Assembly (NCBI GenBank): GCA_020746105.1
Contig: CM036617.1
Coordinates: 145,406,491 to 145,470,490, forward strand
Reading direction: 5' to 3'
From: Trogon surrucura
Taxonomy: Eukaryota; Chordata; Aves; Trogoniformes; Trogonidae
DNA length: 64,000 nucleotides
The notes under the pieces are model-generated. The model worked only from the letters and a program-made list of their open reading frames with translations. It did no database searches and had not been told where the DNA came from. Shown piece by piece: positions 12,403 through 25,000 of the stretch (positions are counted from its first letter, which is position 1; every line of letters starts with the position of its first letter). Both the position numbers and the translations under genes were made by a program.

Positions 12403-13408
12403 GTAATGCTGGGCAGTTGTCTGACAAAGAACAACCTCAGGATGGAAGCCTCAGACCTCACCTACAAACCTATTTGAAGCCAGTTTCTGCATGAAACACT
12501 TCCATATATTGCCTGGTACCACCCTCAGGACAGCAAGAAGAAACTGGACTGGACTTCTATTCAGGAAGAACTTTAACTTTAGAATGATAGATAGTTATTT
12601 ATCTGCTTAGACTAGACATGTCTTACCATCAAAAAAGCTGAGAACATCTTCCTGCTATGGTACTAGCGGGAGAATTAGGGAAAACATTGGGGAAATGTGG
12701 ACACTGTGGGAAAAAGGGACAGAGTGGTTGTGAGAGAAACAGGTGTACCAGGGGTGAGGGTTAATTCCCGAGAGCCTAATAATACCATTTCAGGCTTCTA
12801 CCATGACCTCCAGCACTCAGTCCCTATGGCAGGTGATAAAGAATGCCACCACATTATTTGGTATAACTTTAAAGAAGAGGAAATAAAAGTATGGAGTGAT
12901 TTTATGGGAATCATCTGAGAGCATGAACCAGACTGGATCCAGAAGCTCTATGAATTGAAATCTGTGCAAGTGTGCACCTTGCAGATCTTTAAGGCTGTAC
13001 ATTACGACAGACCCAACCTGTCACTAGGAAAGGGACATGATACATGTCATTGCTTCAGATACCAGTCTGGACATTTTTGGAATCCTTGCTGAAGGAATGG
13101 TAATTTTTTGCTTTTAGAGGCTTGATCGACAGCTCAGGTACTATACTCCAGAGCTATGGAAATATGATGTGAGGGTTCTGCAAACAGGCTTCTTCACTTT
13201 CCTTGTACATTTCATTCCTCCTGGAGCAGAATACTGCAGATCTTATGGCCTTTGCAATTCCAGCCAGTTTGATGAAGTGAGTGTGGGGAAAACCATACTA
13301 AATTGTTCTTGATCTTTCTCACTTCGGGCTTTCACCTTGCTCTAGACATGTGCAAAAGCCATTTCAAGCAAGTTGCTATCTTAGCCTCCATTTCCACATG
13401 TTGCAAAA

Positions 13409-13945
13409 TCATAGAATCATAGAACAGTTCAGGTTGGAAAAGACCCTTGGGATCATCGAGTCCAACCATTAAACCTACACTACAAGTTCACCCCTAAACC
13501 ATATCACCCAACACCACATCTAAGCGACAATTAAACAAATCCAGGGATGGCAACTCAACCACCTCTCTAGGCAGTCTATTCCAGTGCCTGACCACTCTTG
13601 CCGTGAAGAATTTCTTCCTAATGTCCAGTCTAAACTTGCCCTGTTGTAACTTGAACCCATTCCCCCTGGTTCTGTCCCTAATTACCTGTGAACAGAGACC
13701 AGCACCAACCTCTCTACAATGTCCTTTCAAGTAATTGTAGAGTATGATGAAGTCCTCCCTCAGTGTCCTCTTCCTTAAACTGAACAGTCCCAGCTCACTC
13801 AATCACTCCTCATAAGATCTATTCTCCAGGCCCTTCACCAGCTTTGTTGACCTTTTCTGCATTTGCTCCAACACCTCAATATCTCTCTTATACTGAGGTG
13901 CCCAAAACTGAACACAATACTGAAGGTGTGGCCTCACCAGTGCTG
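13409..13945 (-). mobile_element. CR1 LINE 3' fragment
   Basis: Minus-oriented CR1 3' end inside an intron of the MOXD2-like pseudogene. The tail 'aatcatagaatcatagaac' starts at about 13409, and the coding relic at 13802-13494 reads [15 protein letters not shown] and [12 protein letters not shown]. It is closely similar to the interrupted copy at 5.96-6.80 kb and so provides the uninterrupted reference for that insertion site. Confidence 0.92.
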
Positions 13946-15270
13946 AGTACAGGGAGACAAATGAGTATCTGTTCTAATGATACCACTCAGCAGATGTGCA
14001 AGAGCATTAGCAGAGTTGTGTAAGCATATGTAAACATGGCTTGAATCACCATTCAGTGCACCTAAGTGAAAGGCAAAAAATCCCAAAGGATGCAGTGACT
14101 TCCCAAGACCCCCAAGGGACTCTGTTCCACTACATGCAAGAGGCCCTTGTCCTGCCATAAATGTGAGTGGTACTGGTGCAGGAAGGCAGATGCTGGGCTG
14201 GGAGGATGTGGTGCTCTCTCTCTTAGGTCAGTAAGGTACCTCTCAATCAGAGATGTAATATTCCTCAAAACCCAGGCAAGAGGCTATTAACAATTACCAG
14301 CCCTGGTGGATAGACTGTGGGATCCAGGGGATTTACAGGTACCTCCATAACTGCTACAGGTGAGGTTGCCACTGTCTCCTTTCTCAGGCCCATCCGGTGC
14401 TGAGGCTGGGGGCAAACTCCAAAGACACAGATACCCTCCATCCCACTCAGTCACAGATGTCTGGAGGGCAAACTCAGATGGCCATGAACAGATCAACACA
14501 GACAGGAGTACGGTAGCTTTACAGGCACCACACAGACATGAATAACATCCACAAAAGCATGGAGAGCAGAATGACCCTGTCCTCTTTCTCCTTTCTGGCT
14601 AATTAGGCTTAAACTGCACTAGAGGAACATAACTTTACACTCGCTCACTCAGCTCCCATATGTAATCACTCTTTTGGGTGTCTCTGATTTCTGGTCCAGA
14701 TCATAAGTCCTTTCAGCATCTGTGCCCAGATCCGGAGCCCTTTTACACAGTTTCTGGCCTGGACTCTGTGTCTTTCCAGCTTGAAGTTCCCTTGTGGATC
14801 ATCTGACCCCAAAACCACAGGCACACACATATACACAGTATAGAGAGCACACTTACACAGAACATAGTTCAGAACAGAGTTTAGTGAGATAGTCTAGATT
14901 GCAGTGATCAAGTGCCAGGTTTGGTCAGACAAACATATTGACTGGCAGTCTGCTTACGCACAACTAGACTCTCCTTCTCTTCATTTTCCCATGCTTGTTT
15001 TTCTCTAATTATGACCTCTCTCTTAAGTGTCCAATAATAAATTTTGTAAATTCCTATAATCCACTTAGAATATTCCACAAATTTTACACAGTCCTACAGT
15101 TCCCCTTGAGAAACCCATAGGTTTGCTCCCTCTTATGAGACCTGCAGTAGCCTTGGTTTTCTTCTTTGCATAAATTTTTGAAGATTTTCTTTGAACCTTT
15201 TAAGGTTTACATTTTGATAGCTCTTTTAATTGCCCCTTTTACTCCTTCTGTTATCTGCTCTTTCTTAGAG

Positions 15271-15710
15271 TACATAGAATTATAGAATGTATTGGGTTGG
15301 AGAGGACCTTTAGAGGTCACCTACTCCAACCCCCCTGCACTGAGCAGAGGCATCTTTAACTAGATCAGGTTGCTCAAGCCTGACCTTGAATGCTTCCAGG
15401 GATAGGGTGTCTATCACCTCTCTGGGCAACCTGTTCCAGTGTTTCACTACCCTCAGCGCAAAAAGTTTCTTCCCTGTTATTTCTTCCAGTCTAAATCTAC
15501 TCTCTTGTTGCTTAAAACCATTACCTCTTGTCCTGTCACAGCAGGCCTTACTGAAAAGGTCTCCCCCATCTTTCTTACAGGTTCCCTTTAATTACTGAAA
15601 AGCCTCTATAAGGTCTCCCCAGAGTCTTCTCTTCTCCAGGCTGAAAAACATCAACTTTCCCAGCCTGTTTCCATAGGAGAGGTGTTCCAGCCTTTCATTC
15701 ATTCATATAT
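15271..15710 (-). mobile_element. CR1 LINE 3' fragment
   Basis: Minus-oriented CR1 3' fragment, recognised from tagaattatagaatgtattg at the tail, 'ctactccaacccccctgcac', and the complement of the CR1 block encoding [10 protein letters not shown]. It belongs to a different CR1 subfamily type (gaggacctttagaggtcacc) from the copy at 13.4 kb. It lies in an intron of the MOXD2-like pseudogene. Confidence 0.85.
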
Positions 15711-16230
15711 CTGCATTTTTAAATTATTAGCTCTCCTGTGTCTTGTCTTTGTTTTTTACATAGCTGATAACAAGATACACTTAGAGCACCCAGCATGAGC
15801 TATCAGACTCATATAACTTTGCCAGAATACCTAAATCCAGAAAGATGTATTTTCAGAAAAACACCAGAACAACCTGTCAATCAGTAATGACCTACATAAG
15901 GAAATGGTCTTAAACATCTTTTTTTAAAAAAAATATGTTAAGCTGACATTTACATGAGTTTCATCAAGCTTTTGACTTGATGGGCAGACCTAAAACATAG
16001 TGCTGCGCTCTGACTGACAGGCTCTGACCTACTTAATTTTGAATTGCAGATGAATGGGATGCTGGTTCCAGATCTGCATGTCTTTGCCTACTTGCTTCAC
16101 ACCCACCTGTCTGGCAGAGGAGCGAAAGCTGCTCAATATCGGTAAGAGAAGGAAACTTGCAGTATTGCTGCCCATGCCACAAGATCAGTCCCTGCCTCTT
16201 GGGCTAAAGTGCATGAGAAGGATGTTCCCA

Positions 16231-16264
16231 GGTCAGTCAGTCTGTCTGTCTGTCTGTCAGTGCA
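16231..16264 (+). repeat. Short GTCT tetranucleotide repeat
   Basis: About six tandem copies of a gtct/gtca unit just after the HTH-motif exon of the MOXD2-like pseudogene. A simple microsatellite with no functional sign. Confidence 0.6.
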
Positions 16265-19200
16265 GGAGACTCATCAGTGTCTGAATTGTAGGACAATGAA
16301 TTAGCTCCTAGGGAAAGAAGGATCAGCTCAACAGAGAATAGGAAGCTGGGGTTGCATTTCCTGTGAAGTAAAACAGGTCCAGGCAGTGAGCTCAAGCACC
16401 AGACCACTGTTCTTCCACACTAGTCAGCTACTAGATGGTGTCCTTGCATACCTTGGTCCAGCTAATGAGACTCATCCTGAGGCTACATAGGCACATTCTG
16501 GGGATTGAGTGTACCATGGGCTGCATAGGAAAATGACACTGGGTTTCGTTTCCCCCACTACCCTGTGGTGCACTCTGTGATCACATCCTCACTCATGAAG
16601 CATGAATTCTCAGTTTCAAGCGAATATAGCCAGTTGTGGTCTGCAGCACAGCATCTGAACACTACTCCAGCTGCTTAGAATTTGAAAACAGAACAAAACA
16701 AACCCCAGAACTAAAAATTAATTGTGCTTTAGGCCAAAGAGGTATCACAGAGGTCTAAGTGCTTGGTAGTATAGTAATACAATGCCTATCTCTCCCCTAG
16801 GTTTTTAATTTCAGAATAATCCAACATGAACCAAGCATCACACTGCAGAGAGTTACAGGGAGGCAGACACTTAGTCTGTGCCAGGGAGACAGAGAACAAT
16901 CTCAAGGTCAAACAGAGCGAAGACCATCTAAGGAGGAGTCTCACAAAGCACTGTAGAAATACCAAAGAAGAATTCACAGCTGATACTTCATCATCTGAAA
17001 GGGAGGTCCTAAACATCCTGTCAGCTCTGCTCTGCTAGTGTCAAAGATTCTTTTTATTTAGGATGATGTTTTGCAAGTGTTGGAGTTCTTGCTTCTGGGA
17101 TCTGAAAGGTGAAAGTTTCAAGGCACAGTGATTACTTACTTGTAAAAAGTCCATATTTGGACTCCAGACCAAAAATGACTGGATGAGAAATTTCAAGTGT
17201 GTGTTTGGGGCTGACTGTCACTGAAAATATGTTCTGTGAGTTACAGTACAGCAGTGATCAGGCATGATTTCTGGAGGGGAATTTTCTCAGCTCTATTTCA
17301 TCCAGGAATCAGTTATTCCACACCCCTCCCTGGAAACGTTTTAACTTTCTCCCCTTGTTTCTCTTCCCTAGGAACAGTGAGCAGCTGAGGACCATCTGTG
17401 AGGACAGTAAGTACGACTTCAGACTGCAGGAGATTTGGGACATGAAGGAAATCATCATAATCAAACCAGTTCAATCCTTCCCCAGGGATGTAGTAGCCAC
17501 GGACAGGCAGGATGGGGAAGTGGAGAGCACCGGACGTCTCAAAGTGTGTCAATATGTTCTGTCCTTCCTTCCACCTCATGCTGTAGCCTGTTGTTTTCAC
17601 ACAGTTTGCTGGTTCCTCGTGTTGTGAGAGCTTGTTTTGTGTGCTTTGCCTGTTTCACTCCGACTGTGTGACCTACTGTGTTCCCCAGGGGGGAAGAGAT
17701 CCCGGTAAAATGCAACTTTCAGACACTGGATCGGTCAGGGATTACTTTTGTAAGTTTGTTCTTCTCCCTACAAATTTTCCATTGCTTTTAGAATTAGTTT
17801 ATCACCATTAAAATCTTTTGTGCAGACACGCTTCTATTTCCCAAGCAAACACAGCCCTTGTGAAAGCTTCTTGTGTCAGACACAATATCATTGACCTACT
17901 GAGGCATGCCTTGCACAGCTGCTCCATGGCTGGACAGTGGCTCTCCAGCAAGACCCTCCTACTATTGGCTTAAGAAATAGATCCCAAAGCTGTCTTGCAC
18001 CTAATATCGTACAAGCTAACTCTTGTCCAAAACATCAAGCAAAAGCGGGGAAAGTTGCAGCTGAGCTAGTTTGCAATCATCAAACACTTGGGATTTAGTT
18101 GATAGGCTGAAGTAATATACAGAAGTTGATGGGATCTGGCAGCTGGATCTGATTTGGATATCTCAGAATATGAAGACATTCTTATAAGTCCTTCTTATTC
18201 AGACCCAATGTCAGTTTTGCAGAAACAGGCACATAAACAATTATTGGCATACTGAAGCTTCATAACTTATTTCAGAGCATATGCCATGCAGAGGAGTTAA
18301 TGACGTTATTGCACCTAGAACTGTGCACAAGAAACTGAGAATCGACCTAAAGAGGATCGCAGTTTATATTCACAGAGAGCAACACTGTTTAATTTGGTTG
18401 GGCCCATTCCAAAAGTAGGGATCAAGGGATAAATTCTGATATAGATGTCACATTCAGTTAATTCCCTGAACGTTTTAGTTGAACTTTCCAAAGTATCAGA
18501 TCTTTAGATCTTGTGGATTGAAAAAAACCACATAGTTTTCCTAAAGGAGAAAATAAGAAGATTTAGGTTATAAAACCACAGAGCAGCCTATTTATTGGAC
18601 TCTTGTTAGAATGCTGTGATTATCCATTTTTAACTCTCAGGCAAACAAATTAATATTTTTTTTCACAAGACAGGATCTGCGTGAGCTGTGAACAGCAGTG
18701 CCTTCCTGAGGAGAAACAGTCTCCTCATTGTCTCAGCAGACCTCTGAGTCATCCTTGTGTCTTTGCAGGGTGGGCTAAGCACCATGAATGAGATGTGTCT
18801 GACATTCCTCTTCTACTACCCTCATAAAAAAATCTCAAATTGTATGGGCTACCCTGACACTTTGTATGTTGCACATGTACTCAAGCAAGAGGCCTCAGAG
18901 TGAGTTCTGAGTCAACATGTTTCTGGAAGTAGCAGAGCAAAATGTAGCTATGAAAAATGGCAAATGGAAAAGGTAATGAAAATGAAATGTTGATGATTGT
19001 GAAGAAAGAGACATGACTGAATCTGTCAGGTTGAACTCCCTTGTTGCAGGAATCTATTAACAGTGATACTTTAACAATTTCTTCTCCTTTACCTTTATTT
19101 TCCCCCTCCTTACTTATTTTCTTATTGTTTTTCTTCACCTCACCATTGCCACTTATTTTTTCCCCAGTGCAGTGGAAGGAATAATGGCCATGAATTTCGT

Positions 19201-20514
19201 CCCTCTTCTGAGAAATTTGTGGGCGGGGAAATGGACTTGGCTTTGATGTTCTGAGTCTAAGGCTCAGCTGAGAGGAGAAGCCAACACACAACATCTTGGG
19301 TAACACCAGCTGTTCAAAGCTTAACTGAAAGGATTTATCTGAACTACGAAAACCTGTCTCATAGCCTGCAGTTGTAAATCTGCATGCCATCGTGTAACTT
19401 TGAACTAAAAAATCTAAAAATTCTTCCCCAAAAATTAAAAAACACTCTTGTGTTTTGGTAATAAAACAGGGCCTAGAGGATGATGCCATGGCTGGGCATG
19501 GCATTTTTGACAGAATGAGCAACAAAATAGTGCTGAAGGTCCCTCAGACAATGTGCATACAAAGTGAGTTAGGAAGATCCAGAAAATCCACAGAAGTGGA
19601 ACATAATTTCTTGGCTTGACTACAATTCAGTGCATCTGTCTGGTACCTACTAATCTTAGAGGTACCTTAGGAAACAAATATATTAAATTTAGACATTCCA
19701 GAGCTTCTCTGCTGTCAGAGTGGAGATGGATGTCATCACTTTCTCTGAGATGGCTAGTTACACATCCAGACCACAAGAACACTGACTAAAATAAGTCCAA
19801 ACCTTGCAGTGTTATGCCAGAGTCTTATGGCTCCCAACTTAGAAACAGATCATGTTTTTCCCTTTTTCCTTCCACCCCCAGGAACTCCGGAGAAATAAGA
19901 GTGGTCTGATCAGAGACATTACTATTCCAGAGTGGGCTGCCTGTCTCAATATTCCCATATACCTCTCACTGTGAGGTCTGAGGGCCACTGCAAACCTTCG
20001 TTTGACCACAGCATGGTCTTCTGAGTCATCGACCAGTAAAGGAACTGCTTCACTTCCTCTACTTTCTGTCACACAGCTGGTGTTTACTTGGGTGTCTTGG
20101 CCTCTGAGCATGGGAAATGAGGGGCAGAATACCAGAACAGACCACTGGCCCGCTGAAGAAGTCTCTGTAATTGTCACCTGGTAGTAGGGTGTTCCAGATC
20201 TGATGGCCCTGGACATGGAAGGACACCTAGGTAACAGAAAAATTTGGAAGAAATAGGTTCAATGGGAATTTATTTTGTTTTTCACTAAAAAATATGTTCT
20301 AGTGTAGTTTGTTCTAAATCAGAAAAGAAATGTACTATACAGCAGTAAAGACAGGGACACAGTCATCTCTTCAATGTTTAATTATTAAATCCAGAGATTT
20401 AATAATTAATTTCATAGATGGACTACTATATATATTTACTCACTGGCATTTCAGTAATCATCATCTAGTCTCAAGCTATCTACGTACTCCCTCTACTTAG
20501 ATTGGTGTATGAAA

Positions 20515-20590
20515 CTACACTAATAACTGTAATAGTAAAACTAATAACTATAACAGTATAACTAATAACTATAACAATAACTAGAATTAT
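20515..20590. repeat. AT-rich imperfect tandem repeat
   Basis: Repeated taataactataacagta-like units of about 10-20 bases in tandem. Simple-sequence DNA, no coding content. Confidence 0.6.
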
Positions 20591-21906
20591 TAAATAATGG
20601 GATTGAATCTAAAACTTGTACTGCCATATCCATCAATGACTGCATGTCAGAGAATTTACCTGCTGATTGCCATGTAAAAATGAGGCAATGAGTTGGTGTT
20701 TATTGAAAAATAGACCTTATACACTGTCATATAACAAACCTACGAATTCTAGTTTTAGAAAAGCTAAACCATTTGCTGTTTTCTTCCCTTTTTTCCCCAC
20801 TGTATATATGAGAATTAGAAGAGCAAAACTGATGACAGTTATGTTCTTTGTTGCCGTCCTAACTCTTCCAAATTACAAATTTCCTGCTGGTACTTTTCAA
20901 CAAATGCCTTCCCCACATACCCCAAGGCAGAGTCTCTGTTTATGTTGACAGCAATTAGTACACCAGGTAAAAACACAATCAGACTTTAACAGCATGCATC
21001 ATGAACCAGAGGCATCAGGCAGGTAACTTCCCACACCGAGTGGATGACTTCCTCACTGGGCTGAGGAATCACCTCAGGTCACTGAGGTGAGCACCTCTGG
21101 ACCCTAAGTAGATCCCTCCACTGTGGTGCACGGCTGGACAGGGTCCCAAACCAGGGTAACCTCAGGCAACCCCGTAGCTCCACAACAGTAGTGGGTGGGA
21201 GATTGGCAGGGTCAGGAGCGATGGCGACCAAGCTCCTCTAACCATGATTTGCAGCACAATGTCGACGTAGCTGCCCCACCTCCTGCTCTGTGAAAGCATT
21301 AGTCATGAGGCAATCAAAAATCTGGAAAGCCTAGGGCTTGTTTTGTTCAGACTAACCTATCCTAGCTGCTGCCTTTGCATATTCAACACCCTTCCTGGAA
21401 CACACTGGATGAGTTCCACTTTATGAACCCCCACTTGCCATCAACAGAAGTACAGAGTAACTTCCAAGTTGCACAAAACCCAGGTTCCTCAGGACACCGC
21501 AAGTCAGCTTAGATCTGGTTTAGAAGAGCTGCAGACATGTGACAGAGCCCGAAAGTGTGGCAGGGTCATCCCTGTGTCAGCATTGTCGAGTACATTTCCC
21601 TGTGGATCATGGGCAACTCTGTCTCATGCTTCCAGGTGTCTATTTTTGAGAGCATTGCCTTCTGGATCACGTGGGGATGCTGCCCAAGATGTGCTGTAGG
21701 TCCATCCTGAGAGCTTCACTCTGCTTCCTAGGGCTCACTTCCAAATCTCGCATTTCCACTTCAGGCAATAAAGCTTGTATTTTCAAAATACAAAAGTGGG
21801 GAGAGGAAGCAGAGTGTCAAGATTTGGAAACTCAATGCTAATGCCAGAACCACTTCCCAACAAAGGTGACAATGTCGAGGCTTGGATCTTCCGTTTAACA
21901 CACTAC

Positions 21907-21915
21907 TATAAAAAG
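21907..21915 (+). promoter_or_regulatory. Candidate TATA box of the CLEC5A-like gene
   Basis: The sequence tataaaaag lies 170 bases upstream of the predicted start codon at 22077, and an ETS-type element (aacttcc, reverse of GGAAGTT) follows near 21971. This fits a myeloid or lymphoid promoter, but the evidence is the motif alone and such motifs occur by chance. Confidence 0.3.
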
Positions 21916-22076
21916 ATCAATTAGAAGTAAGCTTTAATTCTCATGACGAGTTCTGCATGACAGAAAGAAGAACTTCCTCCTGAAAGTTAGAGGGGAGGGA
22001 GATATGAGTCACTCTCAGTCCAGAGTATCATTTTAGAAACAGCAGTGAGACGAGAAAGAGAGAAAGGGGAGCAAGA

Positions 22077-25000
22077 ATGTCAGAAAATGTCATTTATGCT
22101 GATTTGAACTTGACTCAGTCAATCAGTCCCAGACAACAGAAGGTCACTGATGTCCAAGGTAGGTCAATTGATCTGTGCTGAGCTTCTTTTGTATTCTTCA
22201 GCCTCTCTAACACACAACTTGAAAGACTGCCATGGAGCACCAAAGCCCCAAAGGGGACAAAGAAAATGTGAGGGCTAGTGCTGTGAAAAATGTGCAGGTG
22301 GGGTGTCCATGTAGTTTTTCAACCAGAAAAAAGGGATTTGTTACAAAGTTCATGTTTCATTTGTTAAAGTGCAAGTGCAAGGGATAGCTTCTGGTTTGCG
22401 ATCAAGAGTAGCTTCTATCAGTGTATGAGATGATTCTGCCAATCGCTCCTGAAGCCCAATCGGTCCTGAATCAGGAATGTTCTCAGGCAGCAGAGTCTGA
22501 TTCCTGCAGCAAAGTGATCAGAAGATTAAGTGCCCGATGTTCCGGTGTTTGGAGCAGTCTCACCCATAGCTTGTTTCTTCTTCCTGAGCGTGGTAGGCAT
22601 TGCTTTTGTTTTAATTCCTCCTGCCTTTGCCTGTACCAGCTACTTTTTAATAAATCAAGCATTAGATATTTCATGGATAGATTTGTTTTGTTGTAGTATA
22701 AATGTCTTTGCACAATTCTAAGCTAAAATTTATCTTTCTTGAATGCTCTAAGAGTTATTGCAGAAGTAATAACTTTTGCACTGGTTTTGCTATATCAGCA
22801 CAAAAGTGCTTCCTAAAATAGAAAGTTTCAGGCATTTTGTTTCACTTTTTTTTCTGTCCTTGCTTTTTTAACCTTATTATCTCTTTGACAGAAATAGTAG
22901 TCTGTACTTCTTGCCATCCTGTGCTTCTCTTTTGCATAAAATGTAATCCCTTCCCATCTATTTTCAGATGGCTGGAGTTTCTCATGCTCCAGAAAACAGC
23001 ATTTCTATCACCTCTTTCAATATATTCCTTCACAGCTAAATTGACAGGCACTCGCAATAGGTGCCACCTGAATAAATGTTCCATTCTCCTCATAACCTAA
23101 TCCATGTACTCCTACCTATAGTTTTTATACACTTTCAATAGCATTTTTATGTTTCTCTGCTCGTGCCTCTCAACTCTTTTCTTCCAGGCGTTCACTTAAT
23201 TTATGCACAGTATTTCCCAGTGATTACACAGATCTTGTAGAGAAGATCTCAAACACAGGCTTCTGTCTCCATGATTTTTTCTTGCAGTTTGCTATTTTCT
23301 CTTTGATCATGAATTCCCTGGACCAAATGCCATATTTTAACCAAATTAATTACATAAATCATAAGAGTGCACTTAAACTCCCAGGAGATATTAACACTGT
23401 ATGGTGATAGAAAGAAAGGGGCTCAGTGCTCTGTATCAGGATGATTTTGAATGTTTTATAAAATTGCAATATGGTATTTCTTACTTTCTACACTCTTCTA
23501 ATGTGTTCTTGCCCTTCCTTCCTTCCTTTGTCACCCACATGCTTTCTTCCATGCTCTTTTGTATTTGTTATCTGCAGACCTTAGAATAGTTTGCACTTTT
23601 CTCACCATCTTGTCATTAACTAGTAATCTCTTCAAATTTAGTCTGATCTGCAATTTTCAATTTTGCTTCACTGATGTAGCCTTTCTCACCACTAATATGG
23701 ATGTGATTTGACTAAGACAATAAGGAAACTTTAGCTATTTTTCTCCACTTTTTGTTTAGATTTAAAATACGTGTGCATATGCCCATGTCTCCTGTTATTG
23801 TCTGCACTGAGAATAAGGCAGGTCTGCTTCTGCCTATAGCAAATCCCCTAAGGTACAAATGCAAAGGAGAAAAATATTATTTGGGCACAGTCACTTAGAT
23901 CAGTTGCTGTCATGCCTTTAGGATTTCTCATAATTTTAGTAATTTTTGTTCCATTTATGATATTTCTCAACTCTCTCTGTTGGTTTTGCCCGGTTTTAGG
24001 CTGTATGTATGCAGAAGTGAAAGTGAATCCCATAGACACAAATGCTGCAGCTAGCTACACATCATCCGGTGAGTTTTGAGTTGTCTGCTAAATTTACATA
24101 AATTTAAACATTGAGAAGAGCGGAGGCCATTCCTTGTTTTCCAAAAATGCAGTGATATAAAACTGCACAGAAGATACGAAGACCCAGTTGTCTCTCTTAC
24201 TTCGCTAGAAAAGAGGCAGCTGATGTGTTGCGTTCTATGCAGCTGAACACTTGTTGGCTTCCTTGGTATAGAAACACAAGGATATTTGGGGACAGACAAA
24301 AAAACGCCCTAGTCCCAACCCCTGTCTCCGACACTGGGCATAAGTGAACAAATAGAGATAAGAAGTGGATAGGCATACACAGAATCATAGATTCATGGAA
24401 TGTGTTGGGTAGGAAGGGAACTTGAAAGGTCATCTAGTCCAACCAGTCTTCTAATACTTTCAACATGCATCCGTCTACACAGGGATGTACTAAGGCAGAT
24501 GTGTTTCTATTTACATACCCTCAGTTGATATGTCTTCTCCCTACTTGCCGAATCTCCCATTGGTTCTATAGACAGCCCTGATTTCTATAATGTCCTTTGA
24601 TGAGGGGATCTGTAGTTCTTTTTAACATCCCATGAAGAACCGGCTGCTTTTTATTTCTCTGAACTGGCCTTCTATTAGTTCCAGCTGATGTTCTCTGACA
24701 GAGACAGTAAGGAGCCAAAGCCTATCCAAGGTCTCCGTGGGTCTCAGGATAGTATATAAACTCCCTGAACTGAAATATCTACCCAGTTCTTACTCAGTCA
24801 ATCCTAATACCAGAGATTAATTTAGCTTCTCTACTATGACTTTATCTTCCGAGTGCTTCCTGGATAGCCTACCATCCACTGGCCTACAGATCTCCAGCAA
24901 TGTACCTTCTCTTGATGTGTTCGAAGATGCCATGCGTTTGAAACACAAGTATTCAAAACCAAGTGTTTCAAGTCTTTGTCTTCTTGAGCTCTTTTCTCTA

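Larger units (their letters stand above)
8701..18899 (+). pseudogene. MOXD2: MOXD2-like copper monooxygenase pseudogene
   Basis: Relic of a DBH/PAM/MOXD-family copper type II, ascorbate-dependent monooxygenase, normally a secretory-pathway enzyme hydroxylating an unknown substrate. Exons read in order: 8701-8816 (tentative; ends YDLRLDN), 10033-10116 (VPLEETKYACTF), 11203-11377 (SVHHILVYACG, then GWAVGGE), 12296-12402 (SYQFPDEA, LEIHYS), 13118-13276 (GLIDSSG, HFIPPGAEYC), 16050-16141 (HVFAYLLHTHLSGRG), 17372-17468, 17690-17749 (CNFQTLDRSGITF) and 18769-18899 (GGLSTMNEMCLTFLFYYP). The family's copper ligands are still readable: the His-His pair, the HTH motif and the Met of STMNEMC. It is disabled: in-frame TGA at 12341-12343 and 12359-12361, a frame change inside 11203-11377, another at the start of 13118-13276, a weak donor after 17468 and one surplus G before 17690. 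The DOMON exons and the last exon were not found. MOXD2 rather than MOXD1 is inferred from the lectin neighbour; MOXD2 is also a pseudogene in humans. Confidence 0.8.
18900..22076. other. Gap between MOXD2-like pseudogene and lectin receptor gene
   Basis: No exon was recognised. The carboxy-terminal exon(s) of the MOXD2-like gene would be expected after the GTGAGT donor at 18900 but I could not find them. Around 20515-20590 there is an AT-rich imperfect tandem array of a taactataac-like unit. The longest minus-strand frame (19525-18881) has low-complexity Lys-rich content and no domain. Confidence 0.35.

Noticed and set aside
18881..19525. 214-codon minus-strand frame after the MOXD2-like relic
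   Set aside because: No recognisable domain, Lys/Glu-rich centre, begins overlapping the last MOXD2-like exon on the other strand; most likely chance.
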